Shown here piece by piece: positions 11,785 to 22,595 of a stretch of DNA of 64,000 nt. Location of the stretch: NCBI RefSeq assembly GCF_003048255.1, contig NZ_CP028487.1, positions 4,712,001 through 4,776,000 of the forward strand, read 5' to 3'. Each line of letters begins with the position of its first letter. The stretch's first letter is position 1. Origin of the DNA: Yersinia massiliensis. Lineage in GTDB: Bacteria; Pseudomonadota; Gammaproteobacteria; Enterobacterales; Enterobacteriaceae. The translations under genes and the position numbers were made by a program. The notes beneath the pieces were generated by a model, which was not told the DNA's origin, did not search any database, and saw nothing but the letters and a program-made list of their open reading frames with translations.

Positions 11785-12882
11785 TTAAGATTCATGCTTA
11801 TTTTGCGATGCACGACGCATCCGGCGCTTCATACGCTTGATAAAACGTGCCACTCGCCATGCCCGTTTGATGCAGTAATCGTACAATAGAAATGCAAGCA
11901 AGAATAATGCCAACATAACCCATTCGGGGATGAATGTGAGCCGTTCACCAATAACACCAATCGCCGCTAATATCGCAGCAGCTAGGGTAATTAACACAAA
12001 AGCCTGCCGTGAGGTAAAACCAGCACGCATAATTAAATGATGGATATGCTGACGATCAGGAGAGAAAGGGCTCATCCCTTTACGTAGACGCCGGTACATA
12101 ATGGCGATCATATCCATTAATGGGATAGCGATAATCCATAATGCAGTCACCGGATTAATCGGATGTGAATTCCCTTGCGTGGTTTGCAGCAGCATCCAAA
12201 TGGCAGTGAAGCCAATTAACGTGCTGCCGGCATCCCCCATAAAGACCTTATAGCGACGCCCTAGCAACCCGAGGTTAAGCAAGATGTACGGCAAGATTGC
12301 AGCAATCATAGCGAAACACCATAACGCCAGTGCCATCTGCCCACTCTGATACAGCAAAGCACCCATGGCACCAAACGAGACGCAAGATAGGCCGCCGAGC
12401 AGACCATCTATACCATCCACCATATTGAAAGCATTGATCGCCGCCCAAACTGCGAATAACGTCACAACATAGCCGAAGGGGCCAAGTACCATTTCCCACG
12501 GGCCAAAAGTATGCCCTAGGCTACGTAAATAAAGCCCACCGATCGCCATCATGGCAATACCGACCATGGCTTGTACAAAGGCTCGGATCTTTACACTGAT
12601 ATCGAAACGATCATCTAGCGCACCGACAAAGACTAATAAACCGGCACAACCTAGATATAAACGGAAATGGGGAATCTGCTGATTGGTGATCAGAAAGGTA
12701 AAACAAATACCCGCGAACACGGATATACCGCCCACTAATGGGATCAAACCCTGGTGGCGTTTGCGATAGTTAGGTTTATCGACTAATCCAATTCTCTTGG
12801 CAACTTTGCGAGCAACAAATAAAAATGCCAATGAAAACAGGAATATAACAAATATCTCAGTACTCATAGTGAGTAAATTCAC
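11785..12882 (-). CDS. wecA: WecA, UDP-GlcNAc:undecaprenyl-phosphate GlcNAc-1-phosphate transferase
   Basis: WecA makes GlcNAc-PP-undecaprenol, the first lipid intermediate of ECA and of many O-antigens. The protein has 365 residues and about eleven membrane segments. Family motifs include GALDDRFDISVKIRA, with the conserved Asp pair, AFNMVDGIDGLLGG, and the cytoplasmic His-rich loop SPFSPDRQHIHHLIMRAG. The start is GTG (reading MNLLTMSTE), as I recall for E. coli wecA. It is the first gene of the ECA operon; the 280 bases between it and rho hold the rho terminator and presumably the operon promoter. The C-terminus is strongly basic (RFIKRMKRRMRRA). Confidence 0.95.
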   Translation of the reverse strand: MNLLTMSTEIFVIFLFSLAFLFVARKVAKRIGLVDKPNYRKRHQGLIPLVGGISVFAGICFTFLITNQQIPHFRLYLGCAGLLVFVGALDDRFDISVKIRAFVQAMVGIAMMAIGGLYLRSLGHTFGPWEMVLGPFGYVVTLFAVWAAINAFNMVDGIDGLLGGLSCVSFGAMGALLYQSGQMALALWCFAMIAAILPYILLNLGLLGRRYKVFMGDAGSTLIGFTAIWMLLQTTQGNSHPINPVTALWIIAIPLMDMIAIMYRRLRKGMSPFSPDRQHIHHLIMRAGFTSRQAFVLITLAAAILAAIGVIGERLTFIPEWVMLALFLLAFLLYDYCIKRAWRVARFIKRMKRRMRRASQNKHES

Positions 12883-13116
12883 GTTTAACCGCTCTCTGCA
12901 AAAAGTTACATCAGCTTAGCATGTAGGTTGGCGCAAACCATGCCTTCGCCACGCTTTCAGTTATTTCTGAATATGATGACAGCCTTGCTTGTTATTCCCA
13001 ACTCTATTTTTGGTATTTTCTCGTTGGCCCTAAGAATAAATACCAAAATAATCGTTAGTTTGATCTGGTTATCCACTAAATGAATTACAAACTCGGCTAT
13101 CGTATATTCCAAAAGC

Positions 13117-13146
13117 AAAAAACGCCACGACGAGCGTGACGTTTTT
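13117..13146 (-). terminator. Probable intrinsic terminator of rho
   Basis: An imperfect stem built from AACGTCACG and CGTGGCGTT, with one mismatch, is followed on the minus strand by a T-rich run. It begins about 17 bases past the rho stop. It should separate rho from the wec operon. Confidence 0.65.
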
Positions 13147-13162
13147 AGTTAGTACGATAAAA

Positions 13163-14422
13163 TTATGAGCGTCTCATATTATCGAAGAACTGATCGTTGG
13201 TTTTCGCGGTTGCCAGTTTGCTGATAAGGAACTCCATCGCATCGATTTCACCCATTGGATGAAGAATACGGCGCAAGATCCACATTTTTTGCAGCTCTTC
13301 AGTGGTAGTCAGCAACTCTTCTTTACGTGTACCCGAGCGGTTGAAATCAATCGCTGGGAAGACACGTTTCTCCGCAATTTTGCGGGACAAGTGCAGTTCC
13401 ATGTTGCCTGTACCTTTAAATTCTTCATAGATGACTTCATCCATTTTAGAACCGGTATCAACCAACGCGGTGGCAATGATGGTCAGGCTTCCGCCCTCTT
13501 CAACATTACGTGCAGCACCGAAGAAACGCTTAGGGCGGTGTAAGGCGTTCGCATCCACACCACCGGTCAGCACTTTGCCTGAAGCAGGTACAACGGTGTT
13601 ATAGGCACGAGCCAAACGGGTAATGGAGTCAAGCAAGATGATAACGTCTTTTTTGTGCTCAACCAGACGTTTTGCTTTTTCAATCACCATTTCAGCGACT
13701 TGAACGTGACGGGATGCTGGTTCATCAAAGGTAGAAGCAATTACTTCACCTTTAACCAGACGTTGCATCTCGGTGACTTCTTCCGGACGTTCGTCAATCA
13801 GCAAGACCATCAATACGCAATCAGGGTGGTTATAAGCGATGCTGGTCGCAATATTTTGCAACAGCATGGTTTTACCCGCTTTAGGCGGTGCCACAATCAG
13901 ACCACGTTGACCACGACCGATTGGCGATGCCAAATCCAGTACGCGAGCAGTTAAATCTTCTGTCGAACCGTTACCACGTTCCATACGCAAACGAGAGTTA
14001 GCATGTAGTGGGGTTAAGTTTTCGAACAGGATTTTGTTACGGGCGTTTTCCGGTTTGTCATAGTTAACTTCGTTAACTTTCAACAATGCAAAATAACGCT
14101 CACCTTCTTTAGGCGGACGAATCTTACCGGCAACGGTATCACCAGTGCGAAGGTTGAAACGGCGAATTTGGCTTGGGGATACATAGATGTCGTCGGGACC
14201 GGCGAGGTAGGAGCTGTCTGCAGAGCGGAGGAAACCAAATCCATCCTGCAATATCTCCAACACACCGTCACCGAAGATATCTTCTCCACTTTTCGCATGC
14301 TGCTTAAGAATAGAGAAAATAATATCTTGTTTACGCATCCGGGCTAGGTTTTCCAGCCCCATATTTTCGCCAAGTGTTATCAGATCAGAAACCGGCGTGT
14401 TCTTTAATTCGGTAAGATTCAT
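13163..14422 (-). CDS. rho: Rho, transcription termination factor
   Basis: This hexameric RNA-dependent ATPase ends transcription of untranslated RNA. At 419 residues it matches E. coli. Domains in order are: an N-terminal helical Rho domain ([15 protein letters not shown]), a cold-shock-like RNA-binding domain with [10 protein letters not shown] (around 60-69), and a RecA-like ATPase with Walker [12 protein letters not shown] (around 175-185) and Walker [22 protein letters not shown] and the C-terminal SGTRKEELL follow. A 605-base leader lies upstream, consistent with autoregulation by premature termination as known for E. coli rho. Confidence 0.98.
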   Translation of the reverse strand: MNLTELKNTPVSDLITLGENMGLENLARMRKQDIIFSILKQHAKSGEDIFGDGVLEILQDGFGFLRSADSSYLAGPDDIYVSPSQIRRFNLRTGDTVAGKIRPPKEGERYFALLKVNEVNYDKPENARNKILFENLTPLHANSRLRMERGNGSTEDLTARVLDLASPIGRGQRGLIVAPPKAGKTMLLQNIATSIAYNHPDCVLMVLLIDERPEEVTEMQRLVKGEVIASTFDEPASRHVQVAEMVIEKAKRLVEHKKDVIILLDSITRLARAYNTVVPASGKVLTGGVDANALHRPKRFFGAARNVEEGGSLTIIATALVDTGSKMDEVIYEEFKGTGNMELHLSRKIAEKRVFPAIDFNRSGTRKEELLTTTEELQKMWILRRILHPMGEIDAMEFLISKLATAKTNDQFFDNMRRS

Positions 14423-15027
14423 AATGGTGGGTTCTTAAACTCGGGGTATGTCTCGAACTATGGTCGTGAATGGTATGGCAGCGTCATCCGTGCCTGTTTA
14501 ATGGGACATTCAATCACCGGCCTTGGACAAACTACGCAAGCAATCACTTACGCGAGATTTGCGCGACTCAACGGTAAAAAGATTGAAAGTGCCTTCGACT
14601 GATTTTGTAAAACCGTTAGACTGTCAAAAAACTGATTGAGCTCATAATTATTCTCAACACACATTATTTCGACATAGAGTAAATCTTAGATTCAAACTTA
14701 ATAGATACTACAGATCTAATAGGTACTACAGATTTAATAGGTACTAAAGAATTAAGCTAGATGCTACAAACCCGGATTGAATACACAGGAAAGTTTTATA
14801 CGCAGTGAAGTAAACTTAACACGCTTCTTTGCAGGCGTCTAGCGGTCAGTGTGAGAAATCACAACTGCCGCTACACACCCAGCTATACCTACCCTCTTTC
14901 AAGGTACTGCCGCATTGACTGCTCACTGCATTCCGGCTCACTGATAGGCTGTTAGCTTATCGGAATTCTCTTGCTTGTCACTGGCGACGCATCTTGAAAT
15001 ATTTGGGTTTAGGCTGTTTAAAGCCGC
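14423..15027 (-). other. Long rho leader / trxA-rho intergenic region
   Basis: No protein-coding gene of usual size is visible in these 605 bases. From the trxA side they contain a stem (GATAGGCT at 14943-14950 with AGCTTATC at 14954-14961, allowing one G-U pair), a triple 18-bp repeat (14700-14753), and a nine-codon frame reading MSSISFLTV (14616-14645, minus strand). E. coli rho has a long autoregulated leader encoding a short peptide, rhoL. I cannot match the small frame here to RhoL, so it is only a possibility. Confidence 0.6.
14700..14753. repeat. Three tandem 18-bp repeats in the rho leader
   Basis: Units run 14700-14717, 14718-14735 and 14736-14753. Consensus is AATAGGTACTACAGATTT; unit 1 differs at two positions and unit 3 at three (ACTAAAGAATT). 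The units abut exactly, with no spacer. Function is unknown; copy number may vary between strains. Confidence 0.85.
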
Positions 15028-15354
15028 TTACAGATTGGCATCCAAGAATGCTTTCAACTGGCCTTTAGACAAGGCTCCCACCTTCGTGGCCGCAACTTGA
15101 CCGTCTTTGAATAACAACAGCGTAGGAATACCACGGATACCGAATTTAGGTGCCGTCGCCACATTGTCATCAATATTCAGCTTAGTGATGGTCAATCGAC
15201 CTTCATACTCTTCAGCAATTTCATCCAGAATCGGAGCAATCATCTTGCACGGACCACACCATTCAGCCCAAAAATCGACCAGAACCGGACCGTCAGCTTT
15301 CAGTACGTCAGTGTCGAAACTTTCATCACTCAGGTGAATAATTTTATCGCTCAT
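15028..15354 (-). CDS. trxA: Thioredoxin 1
   Basis: This cytoplasmic dithiol reductant serves ribonucleotide reductase, PAPS reductase and others. It has 108 residues and the active site [13 protein letters not shown] (Cys at about 33 and 36). The cis-proline loop is [11 protein letters not shown] (proline near residue 76), and the buried Asp lies in [13 protein letters not shown] lies upstream of the ATG at usual distance. It is transcribed divergently from rhlB across 118 bases, as in E. coli. Confidence 0.98.
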   Translation of the reverse strand: MSDKIIHLSDESFDTDVLKADGPVLVDFWAEWCGPCKMIAPILDEIAEEYEGRLTITKLNIDDNVATAPKFGIRGIPTLLLFKDGQVAATKVGALSKGQLKAFLDANL

Positions 15355-15472
15355 GTTCTACTCCAAAGGATTGTGTCTACCTCGTTGGTGTAGCATTAAC
15401 CAACAATAGGATGACTTTATTTCACCGGATACGCTTTCGTAAAGCAATAGTTAGCTGATATTCTACCACACT

Positions 15473-16759
15473 ATGAGCAAAACACACTTGACCGAACAGA
15501 AGTTTTCCGACTTCGCCCTGCACCCGCTAGTTACTCAAGCTCTTGAAAGCAAAGGGTTTGAGTATTGCACGCCGATTCAGGCGTTAGCATTGCCACTCAC
15601 CCTTTCTGGGCGTGATGTTGCGGGTCAGGCGCAAACAGGAACCGGCAAGACGCTGGCTTTCTTAGCGTCTACTTTCCATTATTTGCTTTCTAACCCGGCA
15701 GAAGAGGGTCGCCAGACAAATCAACCTCGCGCGTTGATTATGGCACCCACGCGTGAATTGGCAGTGCAAATTCACTCCGATGCAGAGTCACTTTCCCAAG
15801 CGACAGGGCTGAAATTAGGCTTAGCGTATGGGGGCGACGGCTACGATAAACAGCTTAAAGTGCTAGAAAGTGGCGTTGATATCCTGATCGGGACAACTGG
15901 CCGTTTAATTGATTACGCAAAACAGAATTATATTAACCTCGGTGCGATTCAGGTCGTGGTCTTGGATGAAGCAGATCGTATGTACGATTTGGGCTTTATC
16001 AAAGATATCCGCTGGCTGTTCCGCCGTATGCCATCCGCTGAAAAACGTTTGAACATGCTGTTCTCTGCCACACTTTCGTACCGTGTACGCGAACTGGCCT
16101 TCGAACAGATGAATAATGCGGAATATGTTGAAGTGGAACCGTTACAAAAAACCGGCCACCGCATCAAAGAAGAGTTGTTCTATCCTTCAAATGAAGAAAA
16201 AATGCGTCTACTTCAGACGTTGATTGAAGAAGAATGGCCTGACCGCTGCATTATTTTTGCTAATACCAAGCATCGTTGTGAAGAGATCTGGGGTCATTTG
16301 GCTGCTGACGGTCATCGTGTCGGTTTACTGACAGGTGATGTTGCGCAGAAAAAACGCCTGCGGATTCTGGAAGACTTCACTAAAGGTGATATCGATATTC
16401 TGGTTGCTACCGACGTTGCGGCACGTGGCCTGCATATCCCGCTGGTCACCCACGTCTTTAACTACGATCTGCCTGACGATTGCGAAGACTATGTTCACCG
16501 CATTGGCCGTACTGGCCGAGCAGGCGAAAGTGGTCATTCCATCAGTCTGGCCTGTGAAGAATATGCGTTAAACTTACCGGCTATCGAGACCTACACGGGT
16601 CATAGCATTCCGGTCAGCAAATATAATAGCGATGCGCTATTAACAGATTTACCGGCGCCGAAACGTTTGGCTCGTCCCCGTACTGGGAATGGCCCACGCC
16701 GTAACTCTGCCCCACGCCGTAGTGGTGCACCACGGAATAACCGTAAGCGACCGAGCTGA
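15473..16759 (+). CDS. rhlB: RhlB, DEAD-box ATP-dependent RNA helicase
   Basis: RhlB unwinds structured RNA for the RNA degradosome, in which it binds RNase E. The protein has 428 residues (E. coli 421). Motifs in order are: Q motif ([13 protein letters not shown]), Walker [37 protein letters not shown] and [10 protein letters not shown]. The tail after residue 390 is rich in Arg, Pro and Asn ([18 protein letters not shown]), typical of RNA-binding extensions. gppA begins 8 bases after its stop, so the two are probably co-transcribed. Confidence 0.97.
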   Translation: MSKTHLTEQKFSDFALHPLVTQALESKGFEYCTPIQALALPLTLSGRDVAGQAQTGTGKTLAFLASTFHYLLSNPAEEGRQTNQPRALIMAPTRELAVQIHSDAESLSQATGLKLGLAYGGDGYDKQLKVLESGVDILIGTTGRLIDYAKQNYINLGAIQVVVLDEADRMYDLGFIKDIRWLFRRMPSAEKRLNMLFSATLSYRVRELAFEQMNNAEYVEVEPLQKTGHRIKEELFYPSNEEKMRLLQTLIEEEWPDRCIIFANTKHRCEEIWGHLAADGHRVGLLTGDVAQKKRLRILEDFTKGDIDILVATDVAARGLHIPLVTHVFNYDLPDDCEDYVHRIGRTGRAGESGHSISLACEEYALNLPAIETYTGHSIPVSKYNSDALLTDLPAPKRLARPRTGNGPRRNSAPRRSGAPRNNRKRPS

Positions 16760-16767
16760 TAAAAACG

Positions 16768-18261
16768 ATGCTGAGTTCCACCTCACTTTATGCTGCCATC
16801 GATCTTGGCTCCAACAGTTTTCATATGTTGGTAGTACGTGAGGTGGCAGGAAGTATCCAGACGCTGGCCCGAATTAAGCGAAAGGTCCGTCTGGCAGCCG
16901 GCTTGGATAGCCAAAATCACCTATCGCAAGATGCGATGGAACGCGGTTGGCAATGCTTGAAGCTTTTTTCAGAGCGTTTACAGGACATCCCGCGGGATCA
17001 GATTCGCGTGGTCGCGACAGCCACCCTGCGTCTAGCGTCCAATGCTGAAGAGTTTCTGCAAACGGCAACCGAGATCCTCGGCTGCCCCATTCAGGTGATC
17101 AGCGGCGAAGAAGAAGCTCGGCTAATTTATCACGGTGTTGCACATACCACCGGTGGGCCAGAGAAACGCCTGGTGGTTGACATTGGTGGTGGTAGTACCG
17201 AATTGGTCACGGGCAATGGTGCTCAAGCCAACATATTAGTTAGTTTATCAATGGGTTGTGTTACTTGGTTAGAGCGCTATTTTAGTGATCGTAACCTTGC
17301 AAAAGACAATTTCGAACGTGCTGAGCTCGCTGCTCGTGAGATGATCAGACCCGTCGCGGCACGTTTTCGTGAACACGGCTGGCAAATCTGTGTCGGTGCT
17401 TCAGGCACGGTACAGGCCCTGCAAGAGATCATGGTCGCCCAAGGGATGGATGAGCTGATTACCTTGCCCAAATTGCAGCAACTCAAGCAAAGAGCAATTC
17501 AGTGCGGCAAATTGGAAGAGTTGGAAATCCCCGGTTTAACATTAGAACGAGCGTTAGTTTTCCCCAGTGGCCTGTCTATCTTGATAGCGATATTCCAAGA
17601 GTTAGCGATTGAAAGCATGACGTTAGCTGGCGGCGCACTGCGCGAAGGGCTCGTTTATGGCATGCTTCATCTGCCGGTTGAACAAGATATTCGCAGTCGC
17701 ACTGTACGAAATTTACAGCGCCGCTATTTACTCGATACTGAGCAAGCTAAGCGCGTCAGTAAATTAGCAGACAATTTCTTGCTACAGGTCGAAAAAGAGT
17801 GGCATCTCGATAGTCGATGTCGCGAGTTATTGCAAAATACCTGTTTGATTCATGAAATTGGCCTCAGTGTTGATTTTAAGCACGCTCCTCAACATGCTGC
17901 TTACCTGATTCGCAATCTTGACCTACCTGGTTTTACTCCTGCACAAAAACGGCTCTTCTCGGCACTGTTGCAAAATCAGAGTGACGCTCTCGATCTGACG
18001 CTATTAACTCAGCAGAACGCATTGCCCGTCGATATGGCGCAACATTTGTGTCGCTTATTACGTCTGGCAATTATCTTCTCTAGCCGCCGTCGGGATGACA
18101 CACTTCCGGCAGTCAGGTTGCGTGCAAATGGCGAAGCACTTTATGTGCTGTTGCCTCAAGGCTGGCTACAGCATCATCCTTACCGTGCAGAAGCATTAGA
18201 GCAAGAAAGTCATTGGCAAAGTTATGTGCAATGGCCATTAATATTAGAAGAACTCAGCTAA
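16768..18261 (+). CDS. gppA: GppA, guanosine-5'-triphosphate 3'-diphosphate pyrophosphatase
   Basis: This enzyme converts pppGpp to ppGpp in the stringent response and belongs to the Ppx/GppA exopolyphosphatase family. It has 497 residues (E. coli 494). The actin-like ATPase fold shows [14 protein letters not shown] (phosphate 1), [12 protein letters not shown] (around 133-144) and [11 protein letters not shown]. The C-terminal half is an HD-like helical domain with [20 protein letters not shown]. Its gap to rhlB is 8 bases, the E. coli arrangement. Confidence 0.96.
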   Translation: MLSSTSLYAAIDLGSNSFHMLVVREVAGSIQTLARIKRKVRLAAGLDSQNHLSQDAMERGWQCLKLFSERLQDIPRDQIRVVATATLRLASNAEEFLQTATEILGCPIQVISGEEEARLIYHGVAHTTGGPEKRLVVDIGGGSTELVTGNGAQANILVSLSMGCVTWLERYFSDRNLAKDNFERAELAAREMIRPVAARFREHGWQICVGASGTVQALQEIMVAQGMDELITLPKLQQLKQRAIQCGKLEELEIPGLTLERALVFPSGLSILIAIFQELAIESMTLAGGALREGLVYGMLHLPVEQDIRSRTVRNLQRRYLLDTEQAKRVSKLADNFLLQVEKEWHLDSRCRELLQNTCLIHEIGLSVDFKHAPQHAAYLIRNLDLPGFTPAQKRLFSALLQNQSDALDLTLLTQQNALPVDMAQHLCRLLRLAIIFSSRRRDDTLPAVRLRANGEALYVLLPQGWLQHHPYRAEALEQESHWQSYVQWPLILEELS

Positions 18262-18273
18262 GGATTTCTTCTG

Positions 18274-18296
18274 TTGGGTGACTTTTGGTCACCCAA
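18274..18296 (+). terminator. Stem-loop after gppA
   Basis: TTGGGTGAC (18274-18282), a 5-base loop, then GTCACCCAA (18288-18296) form a perfect 9-bp stem 12 bases past the gppA stop. The following sequence (TAATCTTCCTC) is only moderately T-rich, so termination may be partial. Confidence 0.65.
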
Positions 18297-18379
18297 TAAT
18301 CTTCCTCTCCTTGATCAACCTCATGTTACCTCAGACAAAAAAACTGAAACCCTCAGAATGTGATCGTCCCCAGCTTAAA

Positions 18380-18442
18380 ATAGAAACAATGTGTGTATTT
18401 TTATAAAACAGCGTTTCTATATTGAATAATGAGTTTCTATAT
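18380..18442 (+). promoter_or_regulatory. Candidate operator cluster upstream of the exopolygalacturonase gene
   Basis: The octamer ATAGAAAC (18380-18387) recurs inverted as GTTTCTAT at 18413-18420 and 18433-18440; the last two share GTTTCTATAT. The segment TATAAAACAGCGTTTCTATA (18402-18421) resembles the KdgR operator (A/T-rich, AAAC..GTTT core). KdgR represses pectin-degradation genes in related enterobacteria, so this is a reasonable KdgR site. The repeats are seen; the regulator is inferred from the downstream gene. Confidence 0.5.
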
Positions 18443-18498
18443 CGCCTTCTGGGAAAGAACGCTGTGTCCAAATTTTCAGTCATTTATGAGGAATAATA

Positions 18499-20325
18499 AT
18501 GCGAGCACAGCTTCAACGCCCACATACAGCAGGTATGTTGGTGATTATCTCCAGTCTGATGGTCGGATCTCCCTTGGCGATGGCCGCTAAATCAACGAGC
18601 CACGATGCCCCTCAGCAGCTACAAGTCCCTACTCTCGCCTATGACGAGAGCAGTATTGTTTTAGTTTGGAAAGCGCCGGAAGATACCCGAAAAATTGTTG
18701 ATTACCAGATTTACTCTGCTGGAAAATTGTTGGGTAAAGCCACTGATAACAATGATAAATTCTCACCAGCGAAGCCCTATATGGATAACTTCTACGCGAA
18801 TGATAAAGAGAATTTTCAACATAAAATTGTGCTCCAGAATTTTACCGTTGACGGTCTGAAACCTGATACTCGTTATCAATTTACGGTCAAAGCACAATAT
18901 GCTGACGGTACATTATCCGCAGCTAGCCAGCCTGTTAATGCCAAAACCAGTGCAAAGCCACAGATTGTCAACATCCGTGACTTTGGTGCCATTGATGATG
19001 GCAAATCGTTGAACACCAAAGCGATCCAGCAAGCCATTGATAGCTGCAAGCCGGGTTGTCGTGTCGATATCCCTGCAGGCACCTACAAAAGCGGCGCACT
19101 TTGGCTGAAGAGTGATATGACCCTCAATCTGCAAGCAGGATCTACGTTGTTGGGTTCAGAGAACCCAGATGACTATCCGGCTGGCTATCGCCTCTATCCT
19201 TACTCAACGATTGAGCGCCCTGCCTCGCTGATCAATGCCATCAACCCTAATAGCAGCAAGCCGGGTACATTCCGTAATATCCGAATTACAGGTTCAGGCA
19301 TTATTGATGGCAATGGTTGGCAAAGAGCCAAAACAGCTGAAATCACGGATGAGTTAGGTCGTCCATTACCGCAATACGTGGCGAGTAAAAATAGCAAAGT
19401 ACACGAAGACGGTATTCTGGCGAAAAATCAGGTCGAAAAAGCCGTTTCCGAAGGTATGGATTTGAAGAATGCTTATGGCCAACGCCGCTCCAGCCTAATG
19501 ACTTTACGCGGAGTCGAGAACGTTTACTTGGCCGATTTCACTGTCCGTAACCCCGCGTTCCACGGCATCATGAATCTGGAAAACCATAATGTGGTGGCTA
19601 ATGGTTTAGTGCATCAAACTTATGATGCTAACAATGGAGATGGTATTGAGTTCGGCAATAGCCAAAATGTGATGGTGTTTAACAACTTTTTTGATACCGG
19701 CGATGACTGCATCAATTTTGCTGCGGGCACCGGTGAGAAAGCACTGGAACAAGAGCCGATGAAAGGCGCATGGCTATTCAATAACTATTTCCGCATGGGG
19801 CACGGCGCAATTGTCACCGGTAGCCATACCGGTGCTTGGATTGAAGATATTCTGGCTGAAAATAATGTGATGTACCTGACCGACATCGGCTTGCGCGCCA
19901 AGAGCACCAGCACTATCGGTGGCGGTGCACGCAATGTTACATTCCGTAACAATGCAATGCGCGATTTGGCGAAACAAGTGATGGTCATGACACTGGATTA
20001 TGCTGATAGCAACGCCAACATTGATTATCCACCGGCGAAGGTTCCAGCTCAATTCTATGATTTCACCTTAAATAATGTGACGGTGGATAACACCACCGGC
20101 AAAAATGCCTCAATTGAGATCAAAGGTGATTCGGTGAATCAGGCTTGGCACCGCTTAGTCCATGTCAATAATGTGCAATTAAAGCAGGTGACACCAACGG
20201 CAATCAGTGATTTACGTGACAGCGAGTTTAATAATGTGGTCTTTACTGAATTGCGCGGTGAGACACCATGGCATTTTAGCGATGTAAAAAACGTCACTGT
20301 TGATGGTAAGCAAGTTGCGCCTTAA
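18499..20325 (+). CDS. pehX: Exo-poly-alpha-galacturonosidase, PehX-like (GH28)
   Basis: The enzyme is predicted to release digalacturonate from the non-reducing end of polygalacturonate. It has a signal peptide (cleavage near AMAAKS, about residue 30), a fibronectin type III domain (about 45-150, ending QPVNAKTS), then a right-handed beta-helix GH28 domain starting VNIRDFGAIDDG. GH28 signatures are present: NGDGIEFGNS, DTGDDCINFAAG with the aspartate pair, GHGAIVTGSHTG with the catalytic histidine, and the RAKST segment. At 608 residues it is close to Dickeya PehX (about 602). It is a single-gene unit with stem-loops on both sides. Export suggests a periplasmic or secreted enzyme. Confidence 0.9.
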   Translation: MRAQLQRPHTAGMLVIISSLMVGSPLAMAAKSTSHDAPQQLQVPTLAYDESSIVLVWKAPEDTRKIVDYQIYSAGKLLGKATDNNDKFSPAKPYMDNFYANDKENFQHKIVLQNFTVDGLKPDTRYQFTVKAQYADGTLSAASQPVNAKTSAKPQIVNIRDFGAIDDGKSLNTKAIQQAIDSCKPGCRVDIPAGTYKSGALWLKSDMTLNLQAGSTLLGSENPDDYPAGYRLYPYSTIERPASLINAINPNSSKPGTFRNIRITGSGIIDGNGWQRAKTAEITDELGRPLPQYVASKNSKVHEDGILAKNQVEKAVSEGMDLKNAYGQRRSSLMTLRGVENVYLADFTVRNPAFHGIMNLENHNVVANGLVHQTYDANNGDGIEFGNSQNVMVFNNFFDTGDDCINFAAGTGEKALEQEPMKGAWLFNNYFRMGHGAIVTGSHTGAWIEDILAENNVMYLTDIGLRAKSTSTIGGGARNVTFRNNAMRDLAKQVMVMTLDYADSNANIDYPPAKVPAQFYDFTLNNVTVDNTTGKNASIEIKGDSVNQAWHRLVHVNNVQLKQVTPTAISDLRDSEFNNVVFTELRGETPWHFSDVKNVTVDGKQVAP

Positions 20326-20334
20326 TCCGTAAAC

Positions 20335-20360
20335 GAATGGGCAGGTTCATCTGCCCATTC
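20335..20360. terminator. Stem-loop between pehX and rep
   Basis: GAATGGGCAG (20335-20344) and CTGCCCATTC (20351-20360) form a perfect 10-bp stem with a 6-base loop. It lies 10 bases past the pehX stop and 10 from the rep stop, so it probably serves both convergent genes. No strong U-run follows. Confidence 0.7.
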
Positions 20361-20369
20361 AGCACATAC

Positions 20370-22394
20370 TCAAGGCTGTTTCTTCGCATTTGCTAACTGA
20401 GCACGAATATTGGCCAGATGGCTCTGGCCTTTTTGCATTCGTTCTTGCGGGCTAACGACCTTACGCTCATTTTCCCATTGCAAATCATCCTGCGGTAACT
20501 CCATCAGGAAACGGCTAGGTTCAGGCCGTATCAACTCACCATACTGACGCCGCTCTTTACACAAGGTAAAGAACAGCTCGCGCTGAGCACGAGTAATACC
20601 CACATATGCCAGTCGCCGTTCTTCATCAACATTATCTTCATCAATACTGCTTTGGTGCGGCAGTAAACCTTCTTCCATCCCAACTAAGAACACATAAGGG
20701 AATTCCAGCCCTTTCGACGCATGTAGTGTCATTAATTGGACTTGATCCAGTTCACCATCACTTTCTCCCCGCTCCATCATGTCACGCAGCGTAAAGCGTG
20801 TTACGACCTGCGTTAGCGACATCGGCTCATTTAGCTCAGAGCCTTCTAACATCTCTGTCATCCAGCTAAATAATAGGTTCACGTTCTTCATCCGCATTTC
20901 AGCGGCTTTCGGACTCGGAGATGTTTCGTACAGCCAGCTCTCATAATCGATACCGTGGATCAGATCCCTTACTGCCGCCACTGGTTCGCGTTCGACCAAC
21001 CGAATAATGGCATCCATCCAGTGCGTAAAGCGCTGCAATGACTCCAAACCACGGCCTTTTAGATGTTCACCCAGCCCCAAATCAAAGCTGGCACGAAATA
21101 GGCTTTTATTACGCAAATTGGCCCATTCACCCAATTTTTGGATAGTCGCCGACCCTATCTCACGCTTTGGCGTATTAACAATACGCATGAAGGCACTGTC
21201 ATCATCTTGATTGGTCAAGACCCGCAAATAAGCCAGTAAGTCCTTAATCTCTGGGCGTGAGAAAAATGAATCTCCCCCGGAGATTCGATAAGGAATACGG
21301 TTTTGCATCAATAACTTTTCAAACAGACGCGACTGATGGTTACCACGATACAAAATGGCATAGTCACTGTACTGCGTTTTTTTAACAAAGTGATGAGCAA
21401 TAAGCTCGCCGACGACTCTCTCGGCCTCATGATCTTCATTATTGGCAGTAATGACTTTTAACTCATCGCCATACTCCAACTCAGAAAAGAGTTTCTTCTC
21501 AAAAACATGCGGGTTATTGGCAATCAGAATATTCGCCGCTTTTAGAATTCGTCCTGAAGAGCGGTAATTTTGCTCCAGCTTAATCACCTGCAGCTGAGGG
21601 AAATCTTCATTCAGCAACACCAGATTTTGTGGCCGTGCGCCTCGCCATGAATAGATTGATTGGTCATCATCACCCACCACCGTAAAACGTGCTCTGCTCC
21701 CCACCAGCAGTTTCACCATATGGTATTGGCTAGTGTTGGTATCTTGGTATTCATCTACTAATAGGTAACGCAGGCGATTTTGCCAACGCTCCCGCACTTC
21801 CAAATTATTTTGCAGCAGTAGCGTCGGCAGGGAGATAAGATCATCGAAGTCCAATACATTGCAGGCTTTCAGATGAGCGTCGTATAAGCCATAACAATGA
21901 ACGAACAATTTATCACGCTCGGATCGCGCTAATGCGGCAGCGCCGGCAGGATCCAGCAGATCATTCTTCCAATTGGAGATCGCTGAGATCAGCTGTTGCA
22001 GGAGCGCTTTATCATCTTCCAGCCACTTGTGGGTCAAATCTTTCAATAACCCCATTTGGTCCTGCGCATCGAACAGCGAGAAATTAGATTTCATCCCCAG
22101 CGCCGCATACTCTTTTTTGATGATCTCCAACCCTAACGTATGGAAGGTCGCAATCATCAAACCACGGGATTCTTTACGCCCTAGAGTCTGGGCCACTCGC
22201 TCTTTCATCTCACGCGCGGCTTTATTGGTAAAGGTCACCGCTGCGATATGTTTTGGTTGATAACCACACTGGCGTATTAAATGGGCAATTTTATTGGTGA
22301 TCACCCGAGTTTTACCCGATCCCGCACCGGCCAACACCAGGCAGGGTCCGGTGACGAATTCGACGGCTTGTTGTTGGCTGGGATTTAATCGCAT
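20370..22394 (-). CDS. rep: Rep, ATP-dependent 3'-5' DNA helicase
   Basis: This SF1A helicase helps replication forks pass protein-DNA barriers. It has 674 residues (E. coli 673). Motifs are: I GAGSGKTR (23-30), Ia [77 protein letters not shown] and [14 protein letters not shown]. The [10 protein letters not shown] and C-terminal segments fit Rep better than UvrD. It converges with the pectinase gene and diverges from ppiC. Confidence 0.97.
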   Translation of the reverse strand: MRLNPSQQQAVEFVTGPCLVLAGAGSGKTRVITNKIAHLIRQCGYQPKHIAAVTFTNKAAREMKERVAQTLGRKESRGLMIATFHTLGLEIIKKEYAALGMKSNFSLFDAQDQMGLLKDLTHKWLEDDKALLQQLISAISNWKNDLLDPAGAAALARSERDKLFVHCYGLYDAHLKACNVLDFDDLISLPTLLLQNNLEVRERWQNRLRYLLVDEYQDTNTSQYHMVKLLVGSRARFTVVGDDDQSIYSWRGARPQNLVLLNEDFPQLQVIKLEQNYRSSGRILKAANILIANNPHVFEKKLFSELEYGDELKVITANNEDHEAERVVGELIAHHFVKKTQYSDYAILYRGNHQSRLFEKLLMQNRIPYRISGGDSFFSRPEIKDLLAYLRVLTNQDDDSAFMRIVNTPKREIGSATIQKLGEWANLRNKSLFRASFDLGLGEHLKGRGLESLQRFTHWMDAIIRLVEREPVAAVRDLIHGIDYESWLYETSPSPKAAEMRMKNVNLLFSWMTEMLEGSELNEPMSLTQVVTRFTLRDMMERGESDGELDQVQLMTLHASKGLEFPYVFLVGMEEGLLPHQSSIDEDNVDEERRLAYVGITRAQRELFFTLCKERRQYGELIRPEPSRFLMELPQDDLQWENERKVVSPQERMQKGQSHLANIRAQLANAKKQP

Positions 22395-22595
22395 GTTACA
22401 TGGGTCGCTCTGTGGGTTATCGGGGGAACAGGATTGTAGCAGAAAGCCGCTGTCGAAAAAAAATCACCTGCACCTTTTGATTTGTAAAACAGCCTCGCTA
22501 GTCGCCCCATCCCGAATAAAATACGCTACACTGGCGCGCTTCTAGAGCCTATAGAAGATAACCTTCGTTCAAATAACATTGTGGTGATTGTAATT

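Noticed and set aside
14616..14645. Nine-codon frame (MSSISFLTV) in the rho leader as a rhoL equivalent
   Set aside because: It does not resemble the remembered E. coli RhoL in length or sequence, and the ribosome-binding sequence is weak. Mentioned only within the leader entry.
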